A stretch of DNA of 5,874 nt from Chloroflexota bacterium (GCA_009908585.1 JAAAOZ010000414.1:1-5874), one strand, 5' to 3'. Shown: positions 1-5,307, counted from the first letter of the stretch. Notes: generated by a model from the letters alone, not told the origin. A program made the numbers and translations.

Positions 1-87
1 CGCTTCTCGTTGAATGTCTTGATGTTGCTTATGTCACGGACCGCGCAGCGATTGAAGCCCAGTTGCTTCGCCCGCCTGGGTAAATAA
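1..87 (+). CDS. 3' end of an unidentified gene (uncertain, partial)
   Basis: Two + frames end here with adjacent TAA stops: frame 1 at 85-87, giving 28 residues that end RLGK, and frame 3 at 81-83, giving 26 residues that end LLRPPG. Frame 1 has about 75% G or C at third positions, like the solid genes of this window; frame 3 has under 50%. A terminator begins 43 bases after the frame 1 stop and points the same way, which favours a + strand gene ending here. The complementary minus frame shares the same wobble positions and reads a protein-like stretch (KQLGFNRCAVRDISN), but it meets an in-frame TGA at about 115 with no ATG, GTG or TTG after it. I do not recognise the product. The call is weak because only the last codons are visible. 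Confidence 0.33.
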   Translation, partial: RFSLNVLMLLMSRTAQRLKPSCFARLGK

Positions 88-129
88 TACCTGACCCTCT
101 GCCTACACTGCCCTCACGGGCAGCCATAG

Positions 130-171
130 CCCTGGCGCCGAGGTTCGCCCTCGAGGCCGGGGATTTTTTTT
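130..171 (+). terminator. Rho-independent terminator 1
   Basis: A GC-rich arm (130-143, CCCTGGCGCCGAGG) pairs with 149-162 (CCTCGAGGCCGGGG) with two mismatches and one G:T pair. A short loop separates the arms, and eight consecutive T follow at 164-171. The U-tract lies only on the + side, so it ends transcription coming from the left edge. A smaller perfect hairpin (108-113 with 118-123) lies just upstream and may belong to the same 3' UTR. Confidence 0.75.
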
Positions 172-194
172 GTAGATGCTGCTGCACGTTCGCG

Positions 195-228
195 GCGCCC
201 TGGAGAAATCCAGGGCGCTTTTTCTTTT
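195..228 (+). terminator. Rho-independent terminator 2 (tandem)
   Basis: This is a perfect 10-bp stem, GCGCCCTGGA (195-204) with TCCAGGGCGC (209-218), closed by a GAAA tetraloop and followed by TTTTTCTTTT (219-228). It is the best terminator in the window. It sits 23 bases after terminator 1 in the same orientation, so it acts as a backup stop or ends a very short transcript begun between the two. Bases 129-135 of terminator 1 could instead pair with 210-216 of this stem, which would disrupt both, but nothing else suggests regulated switching. Confidence 0.88.
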
Positions 229-274
229 GGGGGGAACCCTCGTGGTATGCGGCTCTCAGCGTCCCCCTCGCGAG

Positions 275-297
275 GTGTTAGGCGCTTCTCCTAACAC
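275..297. other. Perfect 8-bp hairpin without U-tract
   Basis: GTGTTAGG (275-282) pairs perfectly with CCTAACAC (290-297) around a 7-base loop. No T-run follows on either strand, although a weak AGCG/CGCT stem with four T (301-316) lies just downstream on the + side. It falls between the tandem terminators and the remnant gene that follows. It could be a third 3' UTR structure, a protein-binding palindrome or a remnant of inserted DNA; the sequence does not decide. Confidence 0.45.
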
Positions 298-324
298 ACG
301 AGCGGGGTCGCTTTTATCGTCACC

Positions 325-585
325 CAGTGCATTTTTCAGCGCGGTGGTCGCGTGCGCCCCACGCGGAAGGGGATCAGCTTGCGGATGCAGGAGCCAGCCG
401 GGGGCGATCCGTGCTACTCGCTGGCTTACGAGGTCGTCGTCGGGGCGCTGAGTGTCAACGGCGAGGCGCTGGAGTTTGACACGTCAGCCCGCGAGCCGTT
501 GGTGGTGCGGACGACGGTCTACAAAGGCCAGCCGCGCGTGGACATCCGTCGGCACTATTGGAAGGAGGGGGAGCTGCGCCCAGGC
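325..585 (+). pseudogene. Tandem PC4/p15-like ssDNA-binding protein, truncated at both ends
   Basis: The frame is open from 295 and reads PC4-like sequence from about 325. The first part (FQRGGRVRPTRKGISLRMQE, about 334-393) matches the second half of a PC4/p15 domain, where human PC4 has GEMKPGRKGISL. A linker of about 35 residues follows, then the first half of another PC4 domain: LVVRTTVYKGQPRVDIRRHYW and KEGELRP, the equivalent of the human FKGKVLIDIREYW segment. So the order is half domain, linker, half domain, as expected from a tandem two-domain protein with both ends removed. At about 583, just where RKGISL should follow, the similarity stops and the DNA becomes the antisense of another gene. 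PC4 proteins bind single-stranded DNA and modulate transcription. GTG at 352 lies inside the domain and is not a real start. Domain identity is fairly secure; loss of function is inferred. Confidence 0.6.
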
Positions 586-781
586 GCTCGATCAGCCAAT
601 TGGCGACGGGCGCGACGGCTTTCGCCAGCGGATGCTCGCCGGTGCCCACGCCGATGTAGAAGTAGGGCCAGCGCAGGTAGATGTAACCGTGCAGAAAATC
701 GAACCACGAGTAGTTCGGCGTGCGACGCGCCTCTTGGATCATCGCCCAGGTGGCGCGCGAGATAAAGAAAGGTCGTTTCAT
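578..781 (-). pseudogene. 5' part of a truncated gene of unknown function
   Basis: The minus-strand ATG at 781 has an AAGGAG Shine-Dalgarno 11 bases upstream. About 68 protein-like residues follow: MKRPFFISRATWAMIQEARR, then a Tyr/Trp-rich stretch (FDFLHGYIYLRWPYFYIGVG), then TGEHPLAKAVAP and NWLIERLG. After about residue 68 the frame turns into Pro/Ala/Ser-rich sequence (to a stop at 455), which is simply the antisense of the PC4 remnant. The gene therefore lost its 3' part at about 578-586. The N-terminus faintly recalls a group of roughly 290-residue proteins annotated as 4Fe-4S ferredoxin-like, but the Cys-rich part that would show this is absent, so I leave the function open. The intact start region and RBS suggest the break is recent or lies at a join in the assembly. 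Confidence 0.5.
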
Positions 782-893
782 GGAGACAAGAACTCCTTGT
801 ATAAATTAGACATACGTCATACGGATTATGGGTCAGGTTGGGATAAATGACATATCGTCGCCCGGACTCGTGTTTCGTTTCCCTGAGTATATA

Positions 894-965
894 CAAAACA
901 TCAGAGCAACAAATAACAAAGCGGTAAAGACAAACCAACAAATGGCAAAACATCAGAGCAACAAA
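894..965. repeat. Exact 20-bp direct repeat in a degenerate CAACAAAG-like tract
   Basis: CAAAACATCAGAGCAACAAA occurs at 894-913 and again, unchanged, at 946-965, a 52-base period. The DNA between and after the copies is full of related short units (AACAAAG, GGTAAAG, CAACAAA), giving a rough 8-base rhythm over 894-966 with almost no T on the + strand. It lies in the 286-bp gap between the divergent starts at 781 and 1068. It could be a decayed minisatellite, a spreading intergenic repeat or a pair of operator sites. Bases 782-893 show nothing else beyond AT-rich leader-like DNA. Confidence 0.8.
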
Positions 966-997
966 GCCATAATGAAGGGGTAGGTAGAGTTTTGATC

Positions 998-1027
998 TTG
1001 GACTTTCGACTTTCTTTCGCATATAAT
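998..1027 (+). promoter_or_regulatory. Sigma-70-type promoter for the sulfotransferase-protease pair
   Basis: TTGGAC (998-1003) resembles a -35 box and TATAAT (1022-1027) is a perfect -10 box, separated by 18 bases. Transcription would start near 1034, giving a leader of about 33 bases that contains the GGGAGGA ribosome site at 1054-1060. The -35 match is only partial. The 20-bp direct repeats end 33 bases upstream, close enough to act as an upstream control site if they have any role. Confidence 0.55.
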
Positions 1028-1067
1028 AGGCGGCGGAAGTGTCACACAAACGAGGGAGGAAAGGATC

Positions 1068-1679
1068 ATGAAGTTCCTGCAAAAACTATTCCAGAAGGAG
1101 CCGAAAGAAGTGATCGTCGTCTCCGGGTTGCCGCGCTCCGGCACCTCGATGATGATGAAGATGTTGGAGGCCGGCGGGCTGCCCGTGCTCACGGATAACA
1201 TCCGCAAGGCCAACGAGGACAATCCCAAGGGCTACTACGAATTCGAGCGGGTCAAGAAGCTGCCGGAGGGCGACACGGCCTGGTTGGATCAAGCGGAGGG
1301 CAAGGTCGTCAAGATCATCTCGCAACTGCTGATGTCGCTGCCGGAGGGCTACACCTACCGCGTGCTCTTTATGCGCCGTCACATCAACGAGATCTTAGCC
1401 TCACAGCGCCGGATGTTGGAGCGTCGCGGCGAGGACCCAGACAAGGTCGATGATGAGGAGATGGCGGCGCTCTTCGAGAAGCATCTGGAGAAGGTCTTTG
1501 CGTGGATGGACCGCCGGCCGAACCTCCACTATTTGGAGGTCGATTACAATCGCACCCTGGCCGATCCGCAGCCGACGGCCGAGCAAGTCAACGAATTCCT
1601 GGGCGGCGGGTTGGACGTCGAGAAGATGGTGGGCGTGGTGGATCCGTCGCTCTATCGCCAGCGGGCAGCGTCAGATTAA
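1068..1679 (+). CDS. Short sulfotransferase-like P-loop protein
   Basis: The product has 203 residues. After a basic N-terminus comes a beta strand and phosphate loop, VIVVSGLPRSGTS (15-27), the 5'-phosphosulfate-binding loop pattern of PAPS-dependent sulfotransferases. VLFMRRHINEILASQRRM (99-116) fits the second conserved region, where an Arg and a Ser (R103 or R104, S112) would hold the 3'-phosphate of PAPS. A later strand, LHYLEVDYNRTLADP (153-167), matches the family core. At 203 residues it is shorter than most sulfotransferases (about 250-350), so the substrate-binding insertions are small and the acceptor cannot be guessed. No signal peptide or membrane segment is visible, so it is probably cytoplasmic. 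The ATG follows a strong GGGAGGA site and a good promoter. It is probably co-transcribed with the protease gene 40 bases downstream. The fold is well supported; actual sulfotransfer is inferred. Confidence 0.82.
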   Translation: MKFLQKLFQKEPKEVIVVSGLPRSGTSMMMKMLEAGGLPVLTDNIRKANEDNPKGYYEFERVKKLPEGDTAWLDQAEGKVVKIISQLLMSLPEGYTYRVLFMRRHINEILASQRRMLERRGEDPDKVDDEEMAALFEKHLEKVFAWMDRRPNLHYLEVDYNRTLADPQPTAEQVNEFLGGGLDVEKMVGVVDPSLYRQRAASD

Positions 1680-1719
1680 GCGGATGGAGTGGATGAGATG
1701 AATGGTGGAGGGTGAGGCT

Positions 1720-2463
1720 ATGATCGAGGCGCTCGAGTTATTCATCACGTACCTGCTTCGCGTCTGGCCGGGGTTGATCCTGAGCGCAGCGATGCTCTTT
1801 CTGGCGCGGGATCGACCTCGCCGGCGCATTGTCCTTTACGTGGCGCTCTTCATCCTGCTCCGCGATGCGATGACGCCCTTGGGCTTGTGGTCGTTTGGCA
1901 CGGGGGGCTTCTTCTGGATTCGCCTGCATAGCAACCCGTGGTTTTTGGCGCTCTTCGGTGGGGCGTCACTGGGCATCACGCTGAGCTTCTACTACTTCGA
2001 TGCGGCGAATCGCCCACTGCTACCGCTGGATCGACGGCCCTCGTGGCAGGGCCTCTTGTGGGGGATCGGGGGCGCGCTGCTGGTCGTGGCGCCGCTGGCC
2101 CTCGTCTACGCCGGGACGCCCATCGCAGCGCGGGGTGGGGGCGTGCCGCGCGCGCATCTCCCCGCCATTTTGATCTTCGCGCTGCTGGGCAATCTCTGGG
2201 AGGAGGCGCTCTTTCGGGGCTACGTCTTCGGGCTGCTGACGCGAGATCACTCGCCGATGCAGGCCGGCGCGGCCTCCGGCGTCGTCTTTGCCTTCTGCCA
2301 CATCTTCTTGGCGATCACCGTCTCCGGCGTCGGCTATCCGCTGCTGGCGTTTGCGCTGTGGGAGGGCGTCATCGCCGGGCTGGTCGGCGCGAAGCACGGC
2401 GTCCTGCCCGCGACGTTGACGCACGGCGGCGCGATCTTTCTGCTGGCTTCGGGTTTGATTTAA
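1720..2463 (+). CDS. CPBP-family (CAAX/Abi) intramembrane metalloprotease
   Basis: The product has 247 residues and many hydrophobic segments. The C-terminal half carries the CPBP signature: WEEALFRG with the EExxxR motif (E161, E162, R166), FAFCH with the FxxxH motif (H194), and a third His in LTHGG (H235). These residues form the metal-dependent glutamate/histidine active site inside the membrane in the Rce1/Abi family, whose bacterial members cleave membrane-embedded peptides or process bacteriocin- and immunity-related substrates. The N-terminal half (about 1-150) has further membrane helices and a short basic loop, RDRPRRR. I prefer ATG 1720 because GGAGG lies 8 bases upstream; an in-frame ATG at 1702 would add six residues with a poorer ribosome site. 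It follows the sulfotransferase-like gene by 40 bases and probably shares its transcript. No substrate gene is evident nearby. Confidence 0.88.
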   Translation: MIEALELFITYLLRVWPGLILSAAMLFLARDRPRRRIVLYVALFILLRDAMTPLGLWSFGTGGFFWIRLHSNPWFLALFGGASLGITLSFYYFDAANRPLLPLDRRPSWQGLLWGIGGALLVVAPLALVYAGTPIAARGGGVPRAHLPAILIFALLGNLWEEALFRGYVFGLLTRDHSPMQAGAASGVVFAFCHIFLAITVSGVGYPLLAFALWEGVIAGLVGAKHGVLPATLTHGGAIFLLASGLI

Positions 2464-2469
2464 GGTGAT

Positions 2470-2496
2470 GTAGGTCGGAATGCCATTCCGACTTAC
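2470..2496. repeat. 12-bp palindrome, REP-like or terminator hairpin
   Basis: GTAGGTCGGAAT (2470-2481) and ATTCCGACTTAC (2485-2496) pair over 12 bp with a single G:T wobble around a GCC loop. It begins 7 bases after the protease stop. There is no T-run on either strand, so it is not a canonical terminator. Its form resembles short palindromes scattered after genes in some GC-rich bacteria. It may stabilise the 3' end of the upstream transcript. The DNA from 2497 to 2607 shows no gene. Confidence 0.7.
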
Positions 2497-2607
2497 TCTC
2501 CGGCTGCCTAGCTTCTCAATTCAATCCGTCAGAGCGCTCCCGAGGATATCTGGTGGGGATAGGATCATCTTTTTCCACGAAGCGTGAAGCTGCGGCTGCG
2601 ATTGAAT

Positions 2608-2850
2608 TCAGTCGTTCATCACCGTGAACAACAGGATGCGGCGATAGGCGATGAAGAGATCCAGGCGCGCCCACCATTCGGGCGCTAATTGGTTCTCGCG
2701 CGTGTAGCCCTCTTTGAAGAACTGGAGGAATGCGATGAGCCTATCACGATGATGCACCGGCCCGTTCATCCCGCCGGATAAGAAGATCAGGTTGTTTTGG
2801 CAGGCGATGGCGACGTCGTTGATGAACCAGTGGTGATTATGGATAGTCCT
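2608..2850 (-). pseudogene. C-terminal remnant of an APH/homoserine-kinase-type phosphotransferase
   Basis: The minus frame ending in TGA at 2608-2610 is open back to 2880 and reads NHHWFINDVAIACQNNLIF, a middle part with GPVHHRDRLIAFLQFFKEGY, then TRENQLAPEWWARLDLF and RILLFTVMND. This matches the last quarter of COG2334-type aminoglycoside/homoserine-kinase-like phosphotransferases, where the DFDD(C)-x-HWFxxDIA segment is followed by a helical 'FLxGYRxENPL-xW-' region. The N-lobe, the HGDLHxxN catalytic loop and the DFDD metal-binding motif are all missing, so it cannot be an active kinase. Upstream the frame merges with the 3' broken end of the membrane-protein gene, with no start codon or ribosome site of its own. 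Family assignment is from recalled motifs; the loss of the catalytic core is seen directly. Confidence 0.6.
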
Positions 2851-3085
2851 GCGCCAGGCGATGCATCTGGCCGACGGCGCTTAGGAATATGAAGAGAGGC
2901 GGCAGGTTTCCGATGGGGGAATAATCCTCGGCGGCGTAGGGGGCTCCTGTGCCGGTTGCGATCCAGTTGCTCAGGTAACCGATCAGGACGAATGTTACCG
3001 CAGCAATGACCAAGGCGCCCCAGATGCGAGCGATCCGCCTCAGCCGTTGCGTTGTGCGATCGTTAGCGCTGTTCAATGCCGCCAT
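2837..3085 (-). pseudogene. Small membrane protein, broken in its second TM segment
   Basis: ATG at 3085 follows a GAGGAG ribosome site, 33 bases after the epimerase stop, so it reads as the third gene of the minus operon. The product opens with a basic, Arg-rich segment (about 10-20), then one clear membrane helix, IWGALVIAAVTFVLIGYLSN (21-40). A conserved-looking loop follows (PYAAEDYSPIGNLPP, 49-63) and a second helix begins at LFIFLSAVG (64-72). That helix is cut: after about 2870 the frame reads QMHRLAQDYP and stops at 2837. In the +1 frame the next codons read CIAWRR, which would suit the end of that helix, so a one-base frameshift may lie at about 2870, followed by the fusion to the phosphotransferase tail. 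It resembles small uncharacterised membrane proteins I recall reading FLxxxGLxIAWRWE, but no function is known to me. Confidence 0.55.
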
Positions 3086-3118
3086 AATCTACTCTCCTCA
3101 CTTTTTGATATGGCGTAT

Positions 3119-4162
3119 TTAGAAGAGTGCCTTGCCCAGGCGCAGCGCTCCCTGTGCCCATGGGACGCGGTGGGTGACTCCTGCGCCTTGTTCTATTTCT
3201 TCCTTGTGCCCTAGATACCATTGGTAGTTACGAAGTAGGGCGTCCTTATTTGAGTATTGTGGCGCATATCCTAGCTGTCGCTTTGCCTTCTCAATGGAGA
3301 CGAAGGACTCCTTGCCTACGGTCTCGTAGATCCATTTGTAGAGCGGCGAGAGATGGAGGGCCTCTAGGAGCCGGAGCGCAAAAATAGCGGGGCCTTCTGG
3401 GATGGGAATAATGCGTTTCTCAAATCCAGCTTCGTCGAGGATCGCCTGAAAATCGGTTCGCGGCGTTCCGAATACCTCCGCACCGATGTTGAATGTATCA
3501 TTGACCGTCGCGTCTGGTAGGATGGCACACGACCAAATCGCATCGCACAGATCCGCTACATCGAGGTATTGATAGGGGTTATTCCCGCGACCGAGGATCG
3601 GGAAGTTGTGCCCCTCGCTGGCCCATTCGTACAACAAGGCGAACACCCCCAGCCGCTCCGGGCCGATAAAGGATTTCGGGCGCAGGATGGGGATACAAAG
3701 CCCCTGGGCGCGATAGGCTTCGCACACCTCTTCCGCGGCGACCTTTGCTTCCCCGTATGGTCCGACGCCATCGAGGTCGTCGGATTCCAACAGAGGGTGA
3801 TGGTCTGGGATGCCATAGACGGCGGTGGAGGAAATGTGAATGACCCTGGAAATTTGGGCTTGCATCGATTCTTCGAGGACGATGTGGGTCCCCTCCACCT
3901 CCGTCGAGAAAATATCGGCGGGCGTGTACAGCGGCAGGGCGGCAGCGGCGTGCACCACAATATCAACGCCGTCCAATGCTTTTCTGACGTCTTCTGGATG
4001 CCGGATATCGCCCCTTACGAGGCGGATTTTGTCACTGACATCTGGATAGTCGAAGCTGGCGATGTCCAGCGAGGTAACTTCTTGCTCTCTGGCCAGGAGG
4101 TCGCGAATCAGGTTGATCCCTAAGAATCCGGCGCCCCCCGTCACTAAATATCGTTTCGTCAT
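3119..4162 (-). CDS. NAD-dependent epimerase/dehydratase (extended SDR)
   Basis: The 347-residue product has the full extended-SDR plan. The N-terminal Rossmann fold shows TGGAGFLG (8-15, the GxxGxxG dinucleotide site), D33 after the second strand (prefers NAD over NADP), GDIR (51-54) and HAAA (71-74). The active site has SST (111-113) and YGEAK, giving Y136 and K140 as the catalytic pair. RPKSFIGPERLG (161-172) and the region to about 290 bind the sugar or other substrate, as in UDP-sugar epimerases and dehydratases. The exact substrate cannot be read off. A C-terminal tail (HRVPWAQGALRLGKALF) extends beyond the usual core and may contact a membrane or partner. ATG 4162 is preceded by a perfect AGGAGGT at 4175-4181, with a slightly long 12-base spacing. 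It lies 49 bases after a 4-TM protein gene and 33 bases before a small membrane-protein gene, suggesting work on a cell-envelope or lipid-linked substrate. Confidence 0.9.
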   Translation of the reverse strand: MTKRYLVTGGAGFLGINLIRDLLAREQEVTSLDIASFDYPDVSDKIRLVRGDIRHPEDVRKALDGVDIVVHAAAALPLYTPADIFSTEVEGTHIVLEESMQAQISRVIHISSTAVYGIPDHHPLLESDDLDGVGPYGEAKVAAEEVCEAYRAQGLCIPILRPKSFIGPERLGVFALLYEWASEGHNFPILGRGNNPYQYLDVADLCDAIWSCAILPDATVNDTFNIGAEVFGTPRTDFQAILDEAGFEKRIIPIPEGPAIFALRLLEALHLSPLYKWIYETVGKESFVSIEKAKRQLGYAPQYSNKDALLRNYQWYLGHKEEIEQGAGVTHRVPWAQGALRLGKALF

Positions 4163-4211
4163 ATTTTGGTAATAACCTCCTGCTCTGATCGTTTTTTGGT
4201 GTCGATAGCTT

Positions 4212-4715
4212 TTAGCTCGTCACGGGCTGACTGCGGCTCTCTTCCCTCAGATAGGGAGGTCCCACTCTCAAGCCTATCGCGCCGGCGAGAATGGCGCCAC
4301 TTGCCCCATAGCCCCATCCCAACTCCTGGGCGTACAAGACGCCCACGCCCATGGCAGCTACCAGACTACCAAGGAGCAGCGTATTACCTATCCGGCGATT
4401 TATCTTAGACCCCGCGTCAACCCCCAAGATTATCTTCCGCCACCGGAAAAAGACGTATCCCCAGCTAAAAGCCAGGTACAGCAGATCAACGACGGCAGTG
4501 GTCAGGTATCCGATTTCTAACACTTGCGCCCATGGCATCTGATCATAGGTCAGGTTTCCTAGGGCGTCAATGGCGTCAGCCTCGAACATGCTCCAATAGG
4601 AGACATGGGATCCATCATATAGCTGAAACCACGGTAAAAGAGGTGCGAGCGCCAACAGGAACAGAATCAATAGTTCTAAAGCTGTATGTAAGCGAACACG
4701 GTTTAGCATTTTCAT
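4212..4715 (-). CDS. Four-helix membrane protein of unknown function
   Basis: The 167-residue product has four likely membrane helices: about 11-30 (ALELLILFLLALAPLLPWF), 66-90, 109-128 and 132-150. Between helices 1 and 2 lies a 35-residue hydrophilic, mostly acidic loop (DGSHVSYWSMFEADAIDALG, 34-53) with Tyr and Trp residues that probably faces outside. A basic loop (FRWRK, KINRR) joins helices 2 and 3 and should face the cytoplasm, which agrees with an inside N-terminus (KMLNRVRLH). I see no catalytic or transport signature and do not recognise the family. ATG 4715 has AAGGAG 7 bases upstream, a strong start. It is the first gene of the minus-strand set. A weak -10-like TAATAA lies about 21 bases upstream of the start, without a convincing -35. 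Confidence 0.75.
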   Translation of the reverse strand: MKMLNRVRLHTALELLILFLLALAPLLPWFQLYDGSHVSYWSMFEADAIDALGNLTYDQMPWAQVLEIGYLTTAVVDLLYLAFSWGYVFFRWRKIILGVDAGSKINRRIGNTLLLGSLVAAMGVGVLYAQELGWGYGASGAILAGAIGLRVGPPYLREESRSQPVTS

Positions 4716-4969
4716 CGGTGATCTCCTTGCTATGACTTATTACTTCTGGCGTTGATGGTGGAAAAGCCTCTCGCCCACGACGTCGAGCCGACTAGCCCCA
4801 GGGCATCGGAGTGTCCTGTATGGAGGCTCAATACTCATCTTTACCCTATCGCTGACCTTCTGATTGTCAAGCTTCTTGACGTAGGGGGGCAAACGAAGCA
4901 GTGCCAAGGGCGAGAGCTGAACGAGATTTCACGCCAAGCGATTTGGAGTCCGCATCAATCCCAGCTTCG

Positions 4970-5024
4970 GTTGCCTTGAACTTGGTTGAGCACGTTCAGA
5001 GGCAACTAGGGCGATTTTCCTAGT
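4970..5024. other. Two abutting hairpins in the intergenic region
   Basis: GTTGCCTTGAAC (4970-4981) pairs with GTTCAGAGGCAAC (4994-5006) over 12 bp with one bulged G, around a 12-base loop. Its right arm abuts a second stem, ACTAGG (5005-5010) with CCTAGT (5019-5024), around an 8-base loop. Neither has a T-run on either strand. The pairing is too good to ignore for chance, but no coding partner or known RNA family is recognised. It could be part of a small RNA, a recombination site or a decayed mobile-element end. Confidence 0.4.
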
Positions 5025-5045
5025 CAATCTGCTTAGAGTTACTCA

Positions 5046-5178
5046 GGGGATAGTGTCTGAAAGTTTTCACCGCTTGGCCCGTCTACGAATGAATTTGAGA
5101 CTGATACACAAAACCCGTTAAAAACGGGTTGAAAGACCGGTTCTTCAGGAATTCGCCGGGTGCAATTATACTATCCCC
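5046..5178. mobile_element. Possible 133-bp MITE or insertion-sequence remnant
   Basis: GGGGATAGTGT (5046-5056) is repeated in inverted form as ATACTATCCCC (5168-5178), 10 of 11 bases matching. The enclosed 133-bp segment has no coding capacity and contains a central perfect hairpin at 5112-5130. That plan (short terminal inverted repeats around a non-coding, fold-back interior) fits a non-autonomous element moved by a transposase elsewhere. No target-site duplication is visible in the flanks (TTACTCA on the left, ACCCGC on the right), which weakens the case. Confidence 0.3.
5112..5130 (-). terminator. Perfect 8-bp hairpin, possible minus-strand terminator
   Basis: AACCCGTT (5112-5119) pairs perfectly with AACGGGTT (5123-5130) around an AAA loop. 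Read on the minus strand the stem is followed by a short T-rich run (TTTTGTGT), so it could stop transcription from the surface-protein gene ending at 5393. It is about 260 bases from that stop, and it lies at the centre of the inverted-repeat segment, so a structural role in that element is equally likely. Confidence 0.4.
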
Positions 5179-5286
5179 ACCCGCAACCCAGTGACGACGT
5201 GAAAAAGGTCTGTGATCCCCACAAACACGTGCATCTTAGGTAGTTCCAGAAATTAAAACCTCCCAAGCCTGATGCTTTTTCCTCGG

Positions 5287-5307
5287 AAAACTCCCCGCTT
5301 TTGGGAG
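5287..5307 (-). terminator. Weak minus-strand terminator after the surface-protein gene
   Basis: On the minus strand CTCCC (5307-5303) and GGGAG (5295-5291) form a 5-bp stem with a 7-base loop, followed by TTTT (5290-5287). It lies about 85 bases downstream of the stop at 5393. The stem is short and the T-run only four, so it would be a weak terminator at best. Confidence 0.35.

Noticed and set aside
1..100. Minus-strand coding fragment (KQLGFNRCAVRDISN)
   Set aside because: It looks protein-like and has GC-rich third positions, but it has an upstream in-frame stop without a start codon, and the downstream terminators point the other way. It stays only as an alternative to the + strand call.
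894..965. CRISPR-like array
   Set aside because: There are only two 20-bp copies with a repeat-like 32-base spacer, the units are not palindromic, and no cas gene is present.
555..1082. 175-codon minus-strand frame across the divergent gap
   Set aside because: It crosses the promoter, the direct repeats and the truncated gene in a different frame; its low-complexity content is not protein-like.
1938..2468. 176-codon + frame inside the protease gene
   Set aside because: It is Arg/Ala/Gly-rich out-of-frame translation of GC-rich DNA; the CPBP motifs lie in the other frame.
3569..4123. 184-codon + strand frame opposite the epimerase
   Set aside because: It is the antisense shadow of the strongly supported SDR gene, with no independent ribosome site or domain.
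4752..4979. 75-codon + strand frame in the intergenic region
   Set aside because: It starts with TTG without a Shine-Dalgarno, has no recognisable motif and lacks the GC-rich third positions of the real genes here.
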